A stretch of DNA of 22,931 nt from Chromatiales bacterium. Lineage in GTDB: Bacteria; Pseudomonadota; Gammaproteobacteria; UBA6429. The notes under the pieces are model-generated. The model did not search any database and was not told the DNA's origin. It saw only the letters and a list, made by a program, of their open reading frames with translations. Positions 10,801-16,381 of this stretch are shown piece after piece. A program made the position numbers and the translations under genes. Positions within the stretch are counted from its first letter, which is position 1. Every line of letters begins with the position of its first letter. Location of the stretch: the NCBI GenBank assembly GCA_027076405.1, contig JALTJN010000152.1, positions 1 through 22,931 on the forward strand. The letters run 5' to 3'.

Positions 10801-11300
10801 AAATAGCTTTAAGAAAGAAAGCGATAAACAAAAAGATAAATCAACGAGCGCAGCAAAAAGTGTTCGAAGAAAAAATTGGCTTTCAGCATGAAAAATCTAT
10901 GTCAGGTAAAAAGGCGAATGCATTGGCAGATAAAGGTCAGAAAGAATGGAATGATACAGATATTGTCAAAGAAGGTATTCTACCTAAAGGACAAAAGCCT
11001 GATACGATAGCTAGAACACATAGAAGCAAGAAAAGGCCGGAAGGGCCATATTTAGGTGATAAAAGCCAAATGAAGAGCAAGACTGAAAGTCAACTTAAGA
11101 AGGAATATGCTTTGCCGAAAGATAGTGAATACAGTTACATAACTGATTACAAGGGCGTTAAAAAACGGAAAGTGCAGATTGGCAGAACCGGAAAGAATGA
11201 CTGGGGGCAAGGTGGTAATACTCAAGTTAAAGTAAAACCGGGTCAACCCAGATTAAGCCCAGAAGATTTTTCTAAGAAATCAACAATTGTGGAAAAGTAA
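1845..11300 (+). CDS. CdiA/filamentous-haemagglutinin-like TpsA exoprotein with C-terminal toxin region
   Basis: Very large (3151-residue) secreted exoprotein. Residues 1-31 are a signal peptide (KSVLKKL basic region, hydrophobic core, ending VHA|AG). Residues ~31-270 form the TPS secretion domain, with NPNGI at 137-141 and a CDGC pair at 143-146. From ~330 to ~2600 the chain is full of short N-, G- and A-rich beta-helix repeats (AGxxIxLxA type) of FHA proteins. Breaks in them are an Asp/His/Lys/Asn-rich linker at ~1116-1150, a DDDDYYY patch near 1370 and a coiled coil at ~2030-2100. A HEVAHH motif is at 2659-2664. A segment from ~2752 (NYNEAKILDQARYKI, then SPEAQQL) matches the pretoxin region of CdiA proteins as I know them. 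A basic patch GRPGRHGGRATRTRTG is at 2841-2856, a hydrophobic helix at ~2948-2972 and a Lys-rich variable C-terminus at ~2980-3151. No VENN motif was found. The start has a good ribosome-binding region and signal peptide. The stop overlaps the next gene by one base. CDI role is inferred from architecture and neighbours. Confidence 0.93.
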   Translation: MSKSVLKKLPLFIGAAIYSALTLNMALVHAAGIVTDGSTATTVTTVNQVDVVNIATPTAGGVSQNHFNRFSIDTNGAVMNNSTVNGTSNLAGQVQANSNLNAGAARIILNEVTSNKQSNLNGTTEIFGDNARYILSNPNGITCDGCGFIRTPTAIGDSGTRIQDVFLTTGKASVNATNGLPVTLSINNSNQAQLIIGQKGLDASHVDITTLLTRRAAINGLVNAASSQLNLYLGKGTLSVNDNAASSWVTDSSGNTVNVAIDANSAGAMNAGQIFIQSTEDGAGVTLPNSLVSTGGISISAAGDIVYQDATAQAGDMSVTANGTNNTITSTGTTTASANVTLSGIDDVSYKNITAQNGNVTVSTQTANAQITASGNTTASNNITLNISGSGARVNGSGGSSSAVTFSAANTILLNCTVSDGSCDVQSQRALIFQSALLQSNANITTTSGNNLTVNAAVSSSQGFNSGAHATFASTSGDINIAGSLIATNNISLTSAINAQIILDGNVQAGGNIAFLGQGSYVHDNVGSFTIGGTYQFDLFSLTNNDRLTQLQNGTLKVKQLVNNGLIENQAALNLQIDDSLNNTGIIASLEGAVNIGHSNASLKTNSITNSGVIASIDLTNSQLGQTGLILDPAALIAAHTNKILNGEQRSATDLATEIETQNAALIAQLNANATATGVVTLNATTLNNTASGRISGSDVSLLVDNLNNQAGQILAGRNLTVQGSALNNSNVSGQFGVLTARENINLTLSNSFTNTGLVDGSNVSITAPTQNNTGSSFSIASLLGAKLDTTAQVNALSQKKWFEAGTGNTQYRFINAFNNSVIDSNLMRLTNAFIQSSGANIDANNKIVGDDVYLGELIVNTLRNNGGVPFVTAERDALGQLNRLYSNTQAFMTKTGLAFGQTPTAIQQSQISAPILVFAAQDQGNGQRVFVPQVWMPRSGEGINAQAGRISTQIIAANDLLLSGTHITNTDADLIAGNNLVIEADDLTLSGEARKWYVDINGQVHYRSAQVVAGNSVSVKLSGNYVQKGTQVLAKNQVAISAKTINISNTRKAKFNTIESFNTAGKEQKLWTSLLSMGLNRADNMLANRVSLKAKNDITLTRASVRAAALKQTGDDDKAHDNKHENKNQRHPEHEIKHDEDDENKNTAGNLSLMADNGSINNLASYLESDSIVMQAKKDINTKSLQHISSNTIVSSRWNRGWYDDDPSYSQTVVRTQTVSTDVAQINAGQGGLIQVAGNDINNLGGLIASKGDIIQQATGNINNKSLAIRYLENQRVTSSGTGYGWGNAIPRNLTTDASRTKYNTAIQLASISAKGNLYQTAGHKIINVGSSTTAGGNLLQQASKGIENKNLIARANTTTFKRAVRSQGYGYDDDDYYYRPAPKDERTSSTTQNAIINTINAGGSLVSNVTEGDYLNQGNLTAGKDIQISAKNITNQRQRVGTGNTARAADSGKMSAGNNLSLQAQNNITDTAGRYEAGGNIALTAKNTLTQNTLVLSQNTTNEQRSAWGNVIGYDSRASTTNIAGSFKAGNKVQLAANNNLTLTASNINAEQITLRGKNINLNAAKNTTNNRSRYGNTVTRNSSTRYDVVKLKSRGDTLVQADNDLITQGAQLIVGNQANNLLVLNAGNDMRLDSVNNETASYYHTSSSGWFSSSSTTRESQRVRSQGTDITAANLIINANKDERAINKTRNAKTNNVTFIGTQINVANDTLINANGDVNIYAGLDYNYDAAQSSKSSWFGLSNNSNGSRRAEQLLKAANLKSRQGDLSLLAGNNITVVASNLTAGKNLNLQADNNVLIAAAEQLSQKEDWSKNAGLFKGGKLYQSKENKAGTTSTNYIGSNLSAANDINLQASRAKVVGSSLIAANNINAQTDVGDIEVVSTANSQNSYHYQKDMNVSLGDFANNLVHPDKWFKTKNGRATMKIADATYNEATTKNSSTTQSGSVLQAGNSINLNAAGDITIKGSQLLADAAKNTNTAENGQGDINLTANGDINITSAKNTYNNQTKDTQGKAELSVVVQHQAVEVANAAAQLDKAKKQLKQANEDYRQYKKTLTQQKAQLAKLEQGYKNKEAGISYDDIRELREFIQSSEDDKDWYRAGIAAATLNLTSKSTLLIQQTAAAFQSTATYGFNAGVQLDIDATKTNAQQNQTQAIASILQGRNITLSNKGNTFIKGSQLTAANDLTINTNNLNIFASRDTGNSSNKTEQGTISIAQTVYGAASGPTVNASLSRSKSQNTQTVYTNSTLTAKNITLITQENATLRGANVRADNTLVANIGKDLTIESVQNTTTSKNNNFSISGGFGFGKKDGSNGKTIKGAVDNVANLGQNNGKVNSVNGGLSAGAGRSTTRQTVLSSLTSGGTADITVKGHTQINGALLATTDENNNDLGKLNLTTKSLGFEDFSNTRFSNNRNAGISSSVGLGKDSATPQNTPKNKANGATLNTTNIQYSNSTGYEKTKTLATLGNGNIQIANSDTTTLDRLNRDTKNISKDIFNTKRQQGNIDLTIDTRLFSKDGRNQILDDVKRTKIGWDAITDLGDKSVSFFGSGVGETSLRQNLMNKQDYFTAVKTFSADKKNEKYIETLSNGKASAKEKQVAYTQLANSVAVQLGIPLTQAKLLIQQNSNDKGYYSKENKTIYVVDNNNATTGDAVNTVGHEVAHHMDNSRNGDAAYTQTKTYKDNRDSYAEIMGEALEDYTSFAFAMNGYDSLTATNLKSGSRNALGRTTDLIQRNNTVFDSLDPNQIEHRQFNYNEAKILDQARYKIKTLKLSPEAQQLTVALLEASGCAKVRCADNVPKGDPKYKQLKQLQDFGDTLAEDSFDSLMAQLGVDKKYKVKVGRPGRHGGRATRTRTGFEYTTGDTVSDYAQAKTGDTIEAAQEIVQGGYEFAVFAGAETVKNIYRTKNTEGFANYMAEQVNRTWTDAETSSIGQTNVDSMQAGTWKPGQNIVAELALLGIEVVPLLKPIKAVKDITKVIKEENKIVKIALRKKAINKKINQRAQQKVFEEKIGFQHEKSMSGKKANALADKGQKEWNDTDIVKEGILPKGQKPDTIARTHRSKKRPEGPYLGDKSQMKSKTESQLKKEYALPKDSEYSYITDYKGVKKRKVQIGRTGKNDWGQGGNTQVKVKPGQPRLSPEDFSKKSTIVEK

Positions 11301-12001
11301 TGAAAGTTATTGGACGTAATCAATTTATTAATAGTACAGGACAAAAATTTACATTGCCATTCGTTGATCTGTACGAAGATGGAAACGCATATGGAATATG
11401 TGCAATTGTTGAATTTAAAAGTAAAGTTATAATAAGTTTTAGCACGCCTGATAAGCATAATGCAGAATATAGAAGCGTTATTTGTTTTGATCGTAAGAAT
11501 GCGCAAGTCTTGTGGCAAATAGATCCCATTTTTATTTGGGAAGTTCCTGGAAATAGGAATATCTACGTAGATGAAGAAATAGAATATGGAACTGTATACT
11601 CGGCATCAGGGTTAGATGCTTATTATAAAAGTATTGATGGACACTTTTGGATTGAAGAGTGTTTTAACAAGGATAGAACAAAAAAAATCTGGGGTTTGGA
11701 AAAAAAAGCTTTTGTTGCTCATTATCCTGCCTATCAAAATGACAAAAAATATAAAATAAAAGAATCAGATTATTACTTTATTCACAAAGATACGCATGAA
11801 TTAGTTTTGGAAAATATATTATTACCATTTGATAATAGAGAAAATGTAGATGGAGCAGTATGGTACACAAATATTACGGATGTAGATGAAAAGGATTGTT
11901 TATTGTCGATCACTTCAAATTATAATGCATTTGTATTCGAGGTGGATATTCAAACCGGCAAGGTAAAACCAGCTTACGCAAATATTGCAGAAGATAAATA
12001 A
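11300..12001 (+). CDS. Candidate CdiI-type immunity protein
   Basis: A 233-residue protein without signal peptide or membrane segment, so presumably cytoplasmic. Its ATG shares one base with the exoprotein stop (TAATG), implying translational coupling. I recognise no named domain. The chain is acidic and rich in aromatic residues, with alternating hydrophobic strands (for example VIISFS, RSVICFD, GAVWYTNITDV), suggesting a mostly beta fold. Position directly after a toxin-bearing C-terminus, small size, high AT content and unlike base use compared with the exoprotein core all fit a cognate immunity gene acquired together with the toxin tip. Binding to the toxin is inferred only from position; nothing in the sequence proves it. 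Confidence 0.7.
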   Translation: MKVIGRNQFINSTGQKFTLPFVDLYEDGNAYGICAIVEFKSKVIISFSTPDKHNAEYRSVICFDRKNAQVLWQIDPIFIWEVPGNRNIYVDEEIEYGTVYSASGLDAYYKSIDGHFWIEECFNKDRTKKIWGLEKKAFVAHYPAYQNDKKYKIKESDYYFIHKDTHELVLENILLPFDNRENVDGAVWYTNITDVDEKDCLLSITSNYNAFVFEVDIQTGKVKPAYANIAEDK

Positions 12002-12251
12002 AACGAAAATCAGGGTCACATCACAGTATTCACTAATATAGATATTCTGCTTCCATAAATGCAAAACTCAAACTTCAAAGAAGAATTATTTCCATACCAG
12101 CCAATCAATTTATTTACCGCTGCCAATAACGGTGCCGCCAACAAAAACTGGGGTGTCCCAAAAAGGTGCCGGAGGGATTAAATTTTTAACCAGTACACAA
12201 TTTATGCTATAAAACGCGAATTTTTTAATTAAATATGCAAAGGAGCTGCAT
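12002..12251. other. Intergenic debris between immunity gene and transposase remnant
   Basis: A 250-bp AT-rich stretch. A 40-codon frame starts at ATG 12059 and ends at about 12181. Its part FTAANNGAANKNWGVP looks like ordinary protein rather than noise, then loses sense at KRCRRD-stop, so it may be a fragment of a former toxin cassette. The sequence from about 12152 (GGTGTCCCAAAAAGGTGCCG) onward could be the left end of the following transposase element. No terminator was found for the immunity gene. Confidence 0.35.
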
Positions 12252-12419
12252 ATGCCAAGACGTGCAAGGATGTATATACCGAGGCTACCGTACCATATTG
12301 TACAAAGAGGAAATAACCGAGAACCCTGTTTCATCAAGCCGGAAAATTATCAGTATTATTTAGAGTTATGGAAAAAATGTGCAAAACGATATGGTGTCCC
12401 GTCCGCATGTCCGCAGTGA
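12252..12419 (+). pseudogene. Truncated REP-associated tyrosine transposase (RAYT, IS200-like)
   Basis: The frame opens with MPRRARMYIPRLPYHIVQRG and NNREPCF, the conserved N-terminus of RAYT/IS200-like Y1 transposases. It then reads through YQYYLELWKKCAKRYGV and stops 6 codons later at the TGA 12417-12419. A good ribosome-binding site (AAGGAG) precedes the ATG. Full-length members are roughly 200-320 residues; only 55 remain, and the HxH and catalytic tyrosine parts are gone. It is a 5' remnant without transposase activity. The next ~150 bp are AT-rich with no coding sense. Confidence 0.8.
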
Positions 12420-12573
12420 CTTGCCGTTATAAAAACATCCTTTTTTTAAACAAAAATTCCTTTTTTCTGCTAAAAATTTTTAATAATTTAAAAAATAATC
12501 ACATTTTTTTCATTTTTGTGCTGATTTTCATATTTAAAATACCAAGTAATTTATAACAAACAACCGTTTCCCT

Positions 12574-12596
12574 CGGACAGTAAAATTAACTGTCTG
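12574..12596. repeat. REP-like palindrome near the RAYT remnant
   Basis: GACAGT (12576-12581) and ACTGTC (12589-12594) form an inverted repeat around AAAATTA, with a further C/G pair outside. The layout resembles the palindromes that flank RAYT elements, so it may mark the right end of the element whose middle is deleted. A transcription terminator is an alternative, but there is no T-run. Confidence 0.4.
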
Positions 12597-12624
12597 AATT
12601 TAATTTCAAGTAAAATAAGTTGAG

Positions 12625-13514
12625 TTAAATTTTAAGGTAATACCCCGTCAATAACCCATCCCACGCGTTAAAAAAATAGTCCTTTTTAACTTTTTGTTGA
12701 TAAATATCTTTCCCTTGCCACACTTCTGCCGGTGTTCGTCCATTTAAATGTTGATGTGGCCGCACATGGTTATACCAGAAACGAAACCAGAGCACCATTA
12801 AGCTGTGCCCGTGAAACCACATCCCATTGATTGAGTTTTTGTTTGAGTGTGCCAAAAAACCGCTCCACGCGACCATTTATCCAAGGGCAGCCTTTATCAA
12901 TAGGTTGATGTTTAATGCCTAATAACCAAAGTGATAATGAAAAGAGTTTTGACGTAAACACCGCTTCATTATCAGTGCGAATAATTTTAGGTTTACCATA
13001 TTGTTCTATCGTATCTAATAGTTAACGGAACAGGGTGATACTTGCCTTGTTCTTTAATCCCTTTAAACACAAAGCCCCTCGACTACCATGATCAATAATA
13101 CCGAGTATATTATGCAACTTATTTTGTGTATCTGTCTTACCGATTAAATCCATCCCCAAACAATATTGACAGGAAGCGGGCGAGGTATGCGGTGTTTAAT
13201 GTTTTTTCGTAAAACCTGAATGTCGTATTGATGTTTTTTGATGATGTTACTGACATAGGTTTTACCAACGGTGATGTGCTTCTTTTTCGCATAGCGGCGA
13301 TTAAAGCTCTCTGCCAGTTTCCGGCAACCGACATCAGGCATAAACGCCTTCATACGAATGAGTTCTTTCTGCACCAATCAGGTTTTTTTGGGTAAAGGTA
13401 AAAGGCGAGGGGTAGTTCTTCAGGTGGTTTTCGTTTGCCGTAGCAAGCTGATTTGATTTGTTTAGGTGGAAAAAAATAAAAGATTAAACGAATAACGAAT
13501 ATGAATAAAAACAT
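12625..13514 (-). pseudogene. Decayed integrase-core (DDE) transposase, IS481/IS3-like
   Basis: Joined across frames, the minus strand reads as one transposase from ATG 13514 (MFLFIFVIRLIFYFF) to the TAA at 12625-12627 (ending LLTGYYLKI). In order: KKPDW, frameshift near 13377 (one G missing), VQKELIRMKAFMPDVGCRKL and the helix-turn-helix region, frameshift near 13154-13157 (a C-run on the plus strand), MDLIGKTDTQNKLHNILGII, in-frame TAA at 13022-13024, IIRTDNEAVFTSKL, GCPWINGRVERFFGTLKQK, frameshift near 12788-12800, then FRFWYNHVRPHQHLNGR. The three DDE residues are still readable: D in GMDLIG, D in RTDNE and E in GRVERFF. Three frameshifts plus one nonsense codon mean it is dead. I could not identify the IS ends with confidence. 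Confidence 0.87.
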
Positions 13515-13622
13515 TGTATATACAGTGAATTGAATATAAAAACAGGCCGTATTGTGTTTATTGTATTAACAGAACACGTAAGTCAAAGGTAGGGTGGTTT
13601 TTATGAGGGGGTAAGCTTTATT

Positions 13623-13829
13623 TTAGGCCGGCTTTTTATTATTTAACTTCATTAAAGGGTGTTCATCCGACAAACGAATACCTTTATTAACTAAAGCACC
13701 GACAGGATGTTGATCTAAATAATTGAATAAATTGTATTTTCCTGATTTTTTTAAGGCGATAAGCTCTATTCGCTCTTGTTCTACCTTAAGACGGCAGGCT
13801 TCTAAATTGTGTTGTTTTGCTTTATTCAT
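13623..13829 (-). CDS. Small charged protein downstream of the nucleotidyltransferase gene
   Basis: A 68-residue protein when started at ATG 13829, preceded by a weak GAAG about 8 nt upstream. A TTG at 13841 would add four residues but has no ribosome-binding site at a useful distance. Composition is charged and mostly helical, rich in Lys, Glu, Leu and Asn (NKAKQHNLEACRLKVEQERI; then YNLFNYLDQHPVGALVNKGI). I recognise no family. It lies about 70 bp after the nucleotidyltransferase stop on the same strand, so probably in one transcript. Such small partners often act as antitoxins or accessory proteins, but that is only inference. Confidence 0.55.
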   Translation of the reverse strand: MNKAKQHNLEACRLKVEQERIELIALKKSGKYNLFNYLDQHPVGALVNKGIRLSDEHPLMKLNNKKPA

Positions 13830-13898
13830 GATTTGCTTCAATTAAAAAACGGTTCCTTAATTAATGATAGGTGTTGGACTTTAATTGAGTCAAGGTAT

Positions 13899-14705
13899 TT
13901 ACCACCATTTTTGCGCCTGTTGACCGCGTTTTTTAAGGTGTTTAATGGTGGATTTTCGTCTTTCGTGTATTTCATGTAAAAGTTTTGGCTGAGCAATAGT
14001 GGTGAATTGTTCCGTATAGTTTAGGTTGTTTGAAGGTGCTGGTATTGCGTTAAGTAAATCAATACCAAAATTAACGTATAAATTTATCCCTATTTTACGA
14101 GAATATGCCATTTTTAAGGTTTTATGTGCGAGGCGAGTGGCTCCTTTATGATCATCTGTATCAAACTTTGCCATTATTGCTGATTTAACGACAGCCATTG
14201 CATTAAATATTTGATCATACGCATGTGAGTTTTGATATTTGGTTAGGCTTAATGTGTTCATGACACGATTCATGAGTACCATTATTTCATTTAAAAAATA
14301 AATACACCCTCTGTCACTAAAACCGAGAATGGGTTCTCTTTCTTTTAGTGATTCGGTTCTTGAAATACCGATGAGATCTTGTAAAAAATCAATTTCTACG
14401 GTGTTTTCAGATTCAGGGTTAATTAATAAAATAGCAGTTTCTGGTGTTGCATGGTCAATATCAGGTACGCTCAGTTTACCACCCCAATGTTTATAGCATT
14501 TGTAAACGTCTTCTTTTAGTGCGATAAAATCTATGTCTTTAGTACCGGCAAGACGAAGAGTATCGAAATTATCAGGATAATGCTTACGATAAAAGTTGAT
14601 CCACAGGATTAAAGCGCCGCCGCCTACTAAGGTTAAATCAACATCAGGTGGTGGGTTCGATAATAATTTATAGAGCGTATTAACAGCATTATTATTTTGT
14701 TCCAT
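13899..14705 (-). CDS. AbiEii-like nucleotidyltransferase-fold protein
   Basis: 268-residue cytoplasmic protein with nucleotidyltransferase motifs. The glycine motif is LVGGGALILW at 26-35, the metal-binding pair is TKDIDFIA at 55-62 (D57 and D59), and a likely third acidic residue is D106 in VEIDFLQDLIG. The GG-AL followed by a T-DID motif is the layout of the AbiEii/AbiGii toxin family, whose studied members modify tRNA or other acceptors with nucleotides. The C-terminal half is helical and ends in a basic tail (RRKSTIKHLKKRGQQAQ). It starts at ATG 14705, 161 bp from the divergent Fic gene, whose N-terminus looks like the AbiEi partner. Toxin activity is inferred from family and context; an ordinary housekeeping nucleotidyltransferase is less likely here. 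Confidence 0.72.
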   Translation of the reverse strand: MEQNNNAVNTLYKLLSNPPPDVDLTLVGGGALILWINFYRKHYPDNFDTLRLAGTKDIDFIALKEDVYKCYKHWGGKLSVPDIDHATPETAILLINPESENTVEIDFLQDLIGISRTESLKEREPILGFSDRGCIYFLNEIMVLMNRVMNTLSLTKYQNSHAYDQIFNAMAVVKSAIMAKFDTDDHKGATRLAHKTLKMAYSRKIGINLYVNFGIDLLNAIPAPSNNLNYTEQFTTIAQPKLLHEIHERRKSTIKHLKKRGQQAQKWW

Positions 14706-14720
14706 GAACGTATATTAACA

Positions 14721-14739
14721 ATATATTCTAGAAATATAT
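14721..14739. promoter_or_regulatory. Imperfect palindrome in the divergent control region (candidate operator)
   Basis: ATATATTCTAGAAATATAT is nearly self-complementary around CTAG. It lies 16 bp upstream of the nucleotidyltransferase start and 128 bp upstream of the Fic gene. AbiEi antitoxins are known to bind inverted repeats at their own promoter; here the AT-rich composition makes chance possible. Confidence 0.35.
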
Positions 14740-14772
14740 CTAAGCCCCCTTTAAAGAGTATAAAAATCTATT

Positions 14773-14801
14773 TTTACGATAAAAGTGTCTTTTACTATAC
14801 A
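14773..14801 (+). promoter_or_regulatory. Candidate sigma70 promoter of the Fic gene
   Basis: TTTACG (14773-14778) and TATACA (14796-14801) are spaced 17 bp apart, each matching about 4 of 6 consensus bases. The ATG follows at 14867, leaving a leader of roughly 60 nt that contains the inverted repeat at 14835-14854. Confidence 0.35.
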
Positions 14802-14834
14802 ATTTTTACACATAAAGCTATTATAACTACAAAG

Positions 14835-14854
14835 TACGCTCATTTATGCGTGTA
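14835..14854. promoter_or_regulatory. Imperfect inverted repeat before the Fic start (candidate operator)
   Basis: TACGCTCATTTATGCGTGTA pairs at 7 of 9 positions with itself. It sits 12 bp before the Fic ATG, downstream of the candidate promoter, so a bound protein could block transcription or translation. Confidence 0.3.
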
Positions 14855-14866
14855 GAATGACTATTT

Positions 14867-16333
14867 ATGACAATTTATTATATTGATAGCAACAATAGTA
14901 AACAGGCACGTTTGCGCACAGATCGTGTCAAACAGGGTGCCTGGCTGATGTTGGTGAAAGGGGTTTATACCGATGACTTTGAAACGCCGCTGTCTCAACA
15001 AGCGGCGAGCGCCATAATAAAGATTATTGGTGAGCGTTACCCTGATCTTGTTATTTCTCATCGTTCAGCTTATGAGTATCGTGTTCATGAGCAGTGTATT
15101 TATGTCACTGGTTCTCGGAGTCGTACACGTGAAATTCAGGGGATTAAAATCATTGAAATGCCGGGCCCTGCTTTTATGCCAGAGTACGATCAAATCATTA
15201 TGGGGACTCATGTATCTGGTACGGAACGTATGTTGCTTGAAAATCTTGAAATCAGTCGAGGTTTAAATAAATCACTGGGACAAGCCTGGGTAGAAGAGTG
15301 GCTAGAAAAGACACTGGGACGGCTTGGAGAGGCAGGTTTGAACCATATTCGTGATAAAGTAAAAAAGGTGGCTCTGATCGGTGGATGGAACAGAGAATAT
15401 AAAAAGCTAGACTCACTTATCGGAACGTTACTTGGTTCTCATAAAGGCGAGTTATTAACTTCTCGTGCTATTGCCCGAAGCCGGGGAGAGCCTTTTGATG
15501 AACAACGTCTGGATCTTTTTTCAAGGTTTGCAAGCTATCTAAAACAATGTCAGTTTATACACCGAAAAGCTCAGTCTGAAGATATTATTGCCTTTGAAAA
15601 CACGGCTTTTTGGGATGCTTATTTCTCAAATTATATTGAAGGTACACAATTCCCCGTGGAAGAAGCAGAAGATATTATTTTTAATCGTAATATCAATGAA
15701 TCACGACATGAAGACAGCCACAATATTCTTCGTTCATATGATTTATTAGTCAATAAGAAAGAAATAGAGCATTTGCCAAATAATGCTGATGAATTACTGG
15801 ATATTCTTGTTTCACGACATCGTTACTTTATGGCTGAAAGCCCGGAAATGAAGCCTGGTGAATTTAAGCATGAAAATAATGTCGCTGGAAATACTGTTTT
15901 TGTGGACTGGGATAGAGTGGAGGGGACGTTACGTAAAGGGTTTCAATTTTATCTTTCGTTAGATTGTCCGGTAAAGAAAGCAATTTATATTATGTTTCTT
16001 GTTGCTGAAGTGCATCCTTTTGTTGATGGTAATGGTCGAATTGCTCGCATGATGATGAATGCCGAGTTAATCTCTGCCGGTCTGGAACGAATACTTATTC
16101 CTACATGCTATCGTGATGATTATTTATCAGGTTTAAGAAGTATTACACGCAACAATAATTTTAATGCGTATTGTCGTATGCTGGATCGTGCTCATCATTT
16201 CACAGCGAGTTTTAATTATTTAAATATAGAGGAAACAGTTCAAAAGTTTAAAATGCTAGGTGTATTTGATGAAGGTAATGAGGGACGGTTACCCGAGCTT
16301 AATTATCGCAGGAATATGTCGGCTATTGTCTGA
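14867..16333 (+). CDS. Class II Fic protein with an AbiEi-like N-terminal region
   Basis: 488-residue cytoplasmic protein, a predicted Fic AMP-transferase. The core motif HPFVDGNGRIAR is intact at 383-394, with catalytic H383 and the nucleotide-binding G-N-G-R. The autoinhibitory motif S254-N-Y-I-E258-G259 matches (S/T)xxxE(G/N) and lies N-terminal to the core, which defines class II. Residues ~1-130 are unlike ordinary Fic proteins. KQGAWLMLVKGVYTDDF (22-38), LVISHRSAYEYRV (61-73) and TGSRSRTREIQGIKIIEM (81-98) have the pattern of AbiEi-type antitoxins, which have a winged helix followed by a GVY/ISHRSA region. The middle (~130-235) is helical. Lys-rich Q-K-F-K-M-L-G follows the Fic core. 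The ATG at 14867 gives a sensible N-terminus, although its ribosome-binding site is weak. It is divergent from an AbiEii-like gene, suggesting a joint module. The target protein is unknown. Confidence 0.88.
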   Translation: MTIYYIDSNNSKQARLRTDRVKQGAWLMLVKGVYTDDFETPLSQQAASAIIKIIGERYPDLVISHRSAYEYRVHEQCIYVTGSRSRTREIQGIKIIEMPGPAFMPEYDQIIMGTHVSGTERMLLENLEISRGLNKSLGQAWVEEWLEKTLGRLGEAGLNHIRDKVKKVALIGGWNREYKKLDSLIGTLLGSHKGELLTSRAIARSRGEPFDEQRLDLFSRFASYLKQCQFIHRKAQSEDIIAFENTAFWDAYFSNYIEGTQFPVEEAEDIIFNRNINESRHEDSHNILRSYDLLVNKKEIEHLPNNADELLDILVSRHRYFMAESPEMKPGEFKHENNVAGNTVFVDWDRVEGTLRKGFQFYLSLDCPVKKAIYIMFLVAEVHPFVDGNGRIARMMMNAELISAGLERILIPTCYRDDYLSGLRSITRNNNFNAYCRMLDRAHHFTASFNYLNIEETVQKFKMLGVFDEGNEGRLPELNYRRNMSAIV

Positions 16334-16381
16334 ATGATGAATGGGCTTGAATGTGCTGCATGCTAAACTACACAGCAAGAG

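Noticed and set aside
2146..10831. Many reading frames of 60-190 codons on either strand within the exoprotein gene
   Set aside because: They are shadows of the repetitive exoprotein frame: no ribosome-binding sites, skewed hydrophobic or threonine-rich content and no recognisable motifs.
12110..12337. 75-codon minus-strand frame antisense to the RAYT remnant
   Set aside because: It is the complement of a recognisable transposase N-terminus. The GGTVIGSG tail is short and not a convincing nucleotide-binding loop.
12368..12556. 62-codon plus-strand frame with Phe/Ile/Asn-rich tail
   Set aside because: Composition follows the AT-rich DNA. The first part is the RAYT remnant in another frame.
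14861..15266. Overlapping short frames at the start of the Fic gene on both strands
   Set aside because: The Fic frame explains the region with clear motifs; the others show none.
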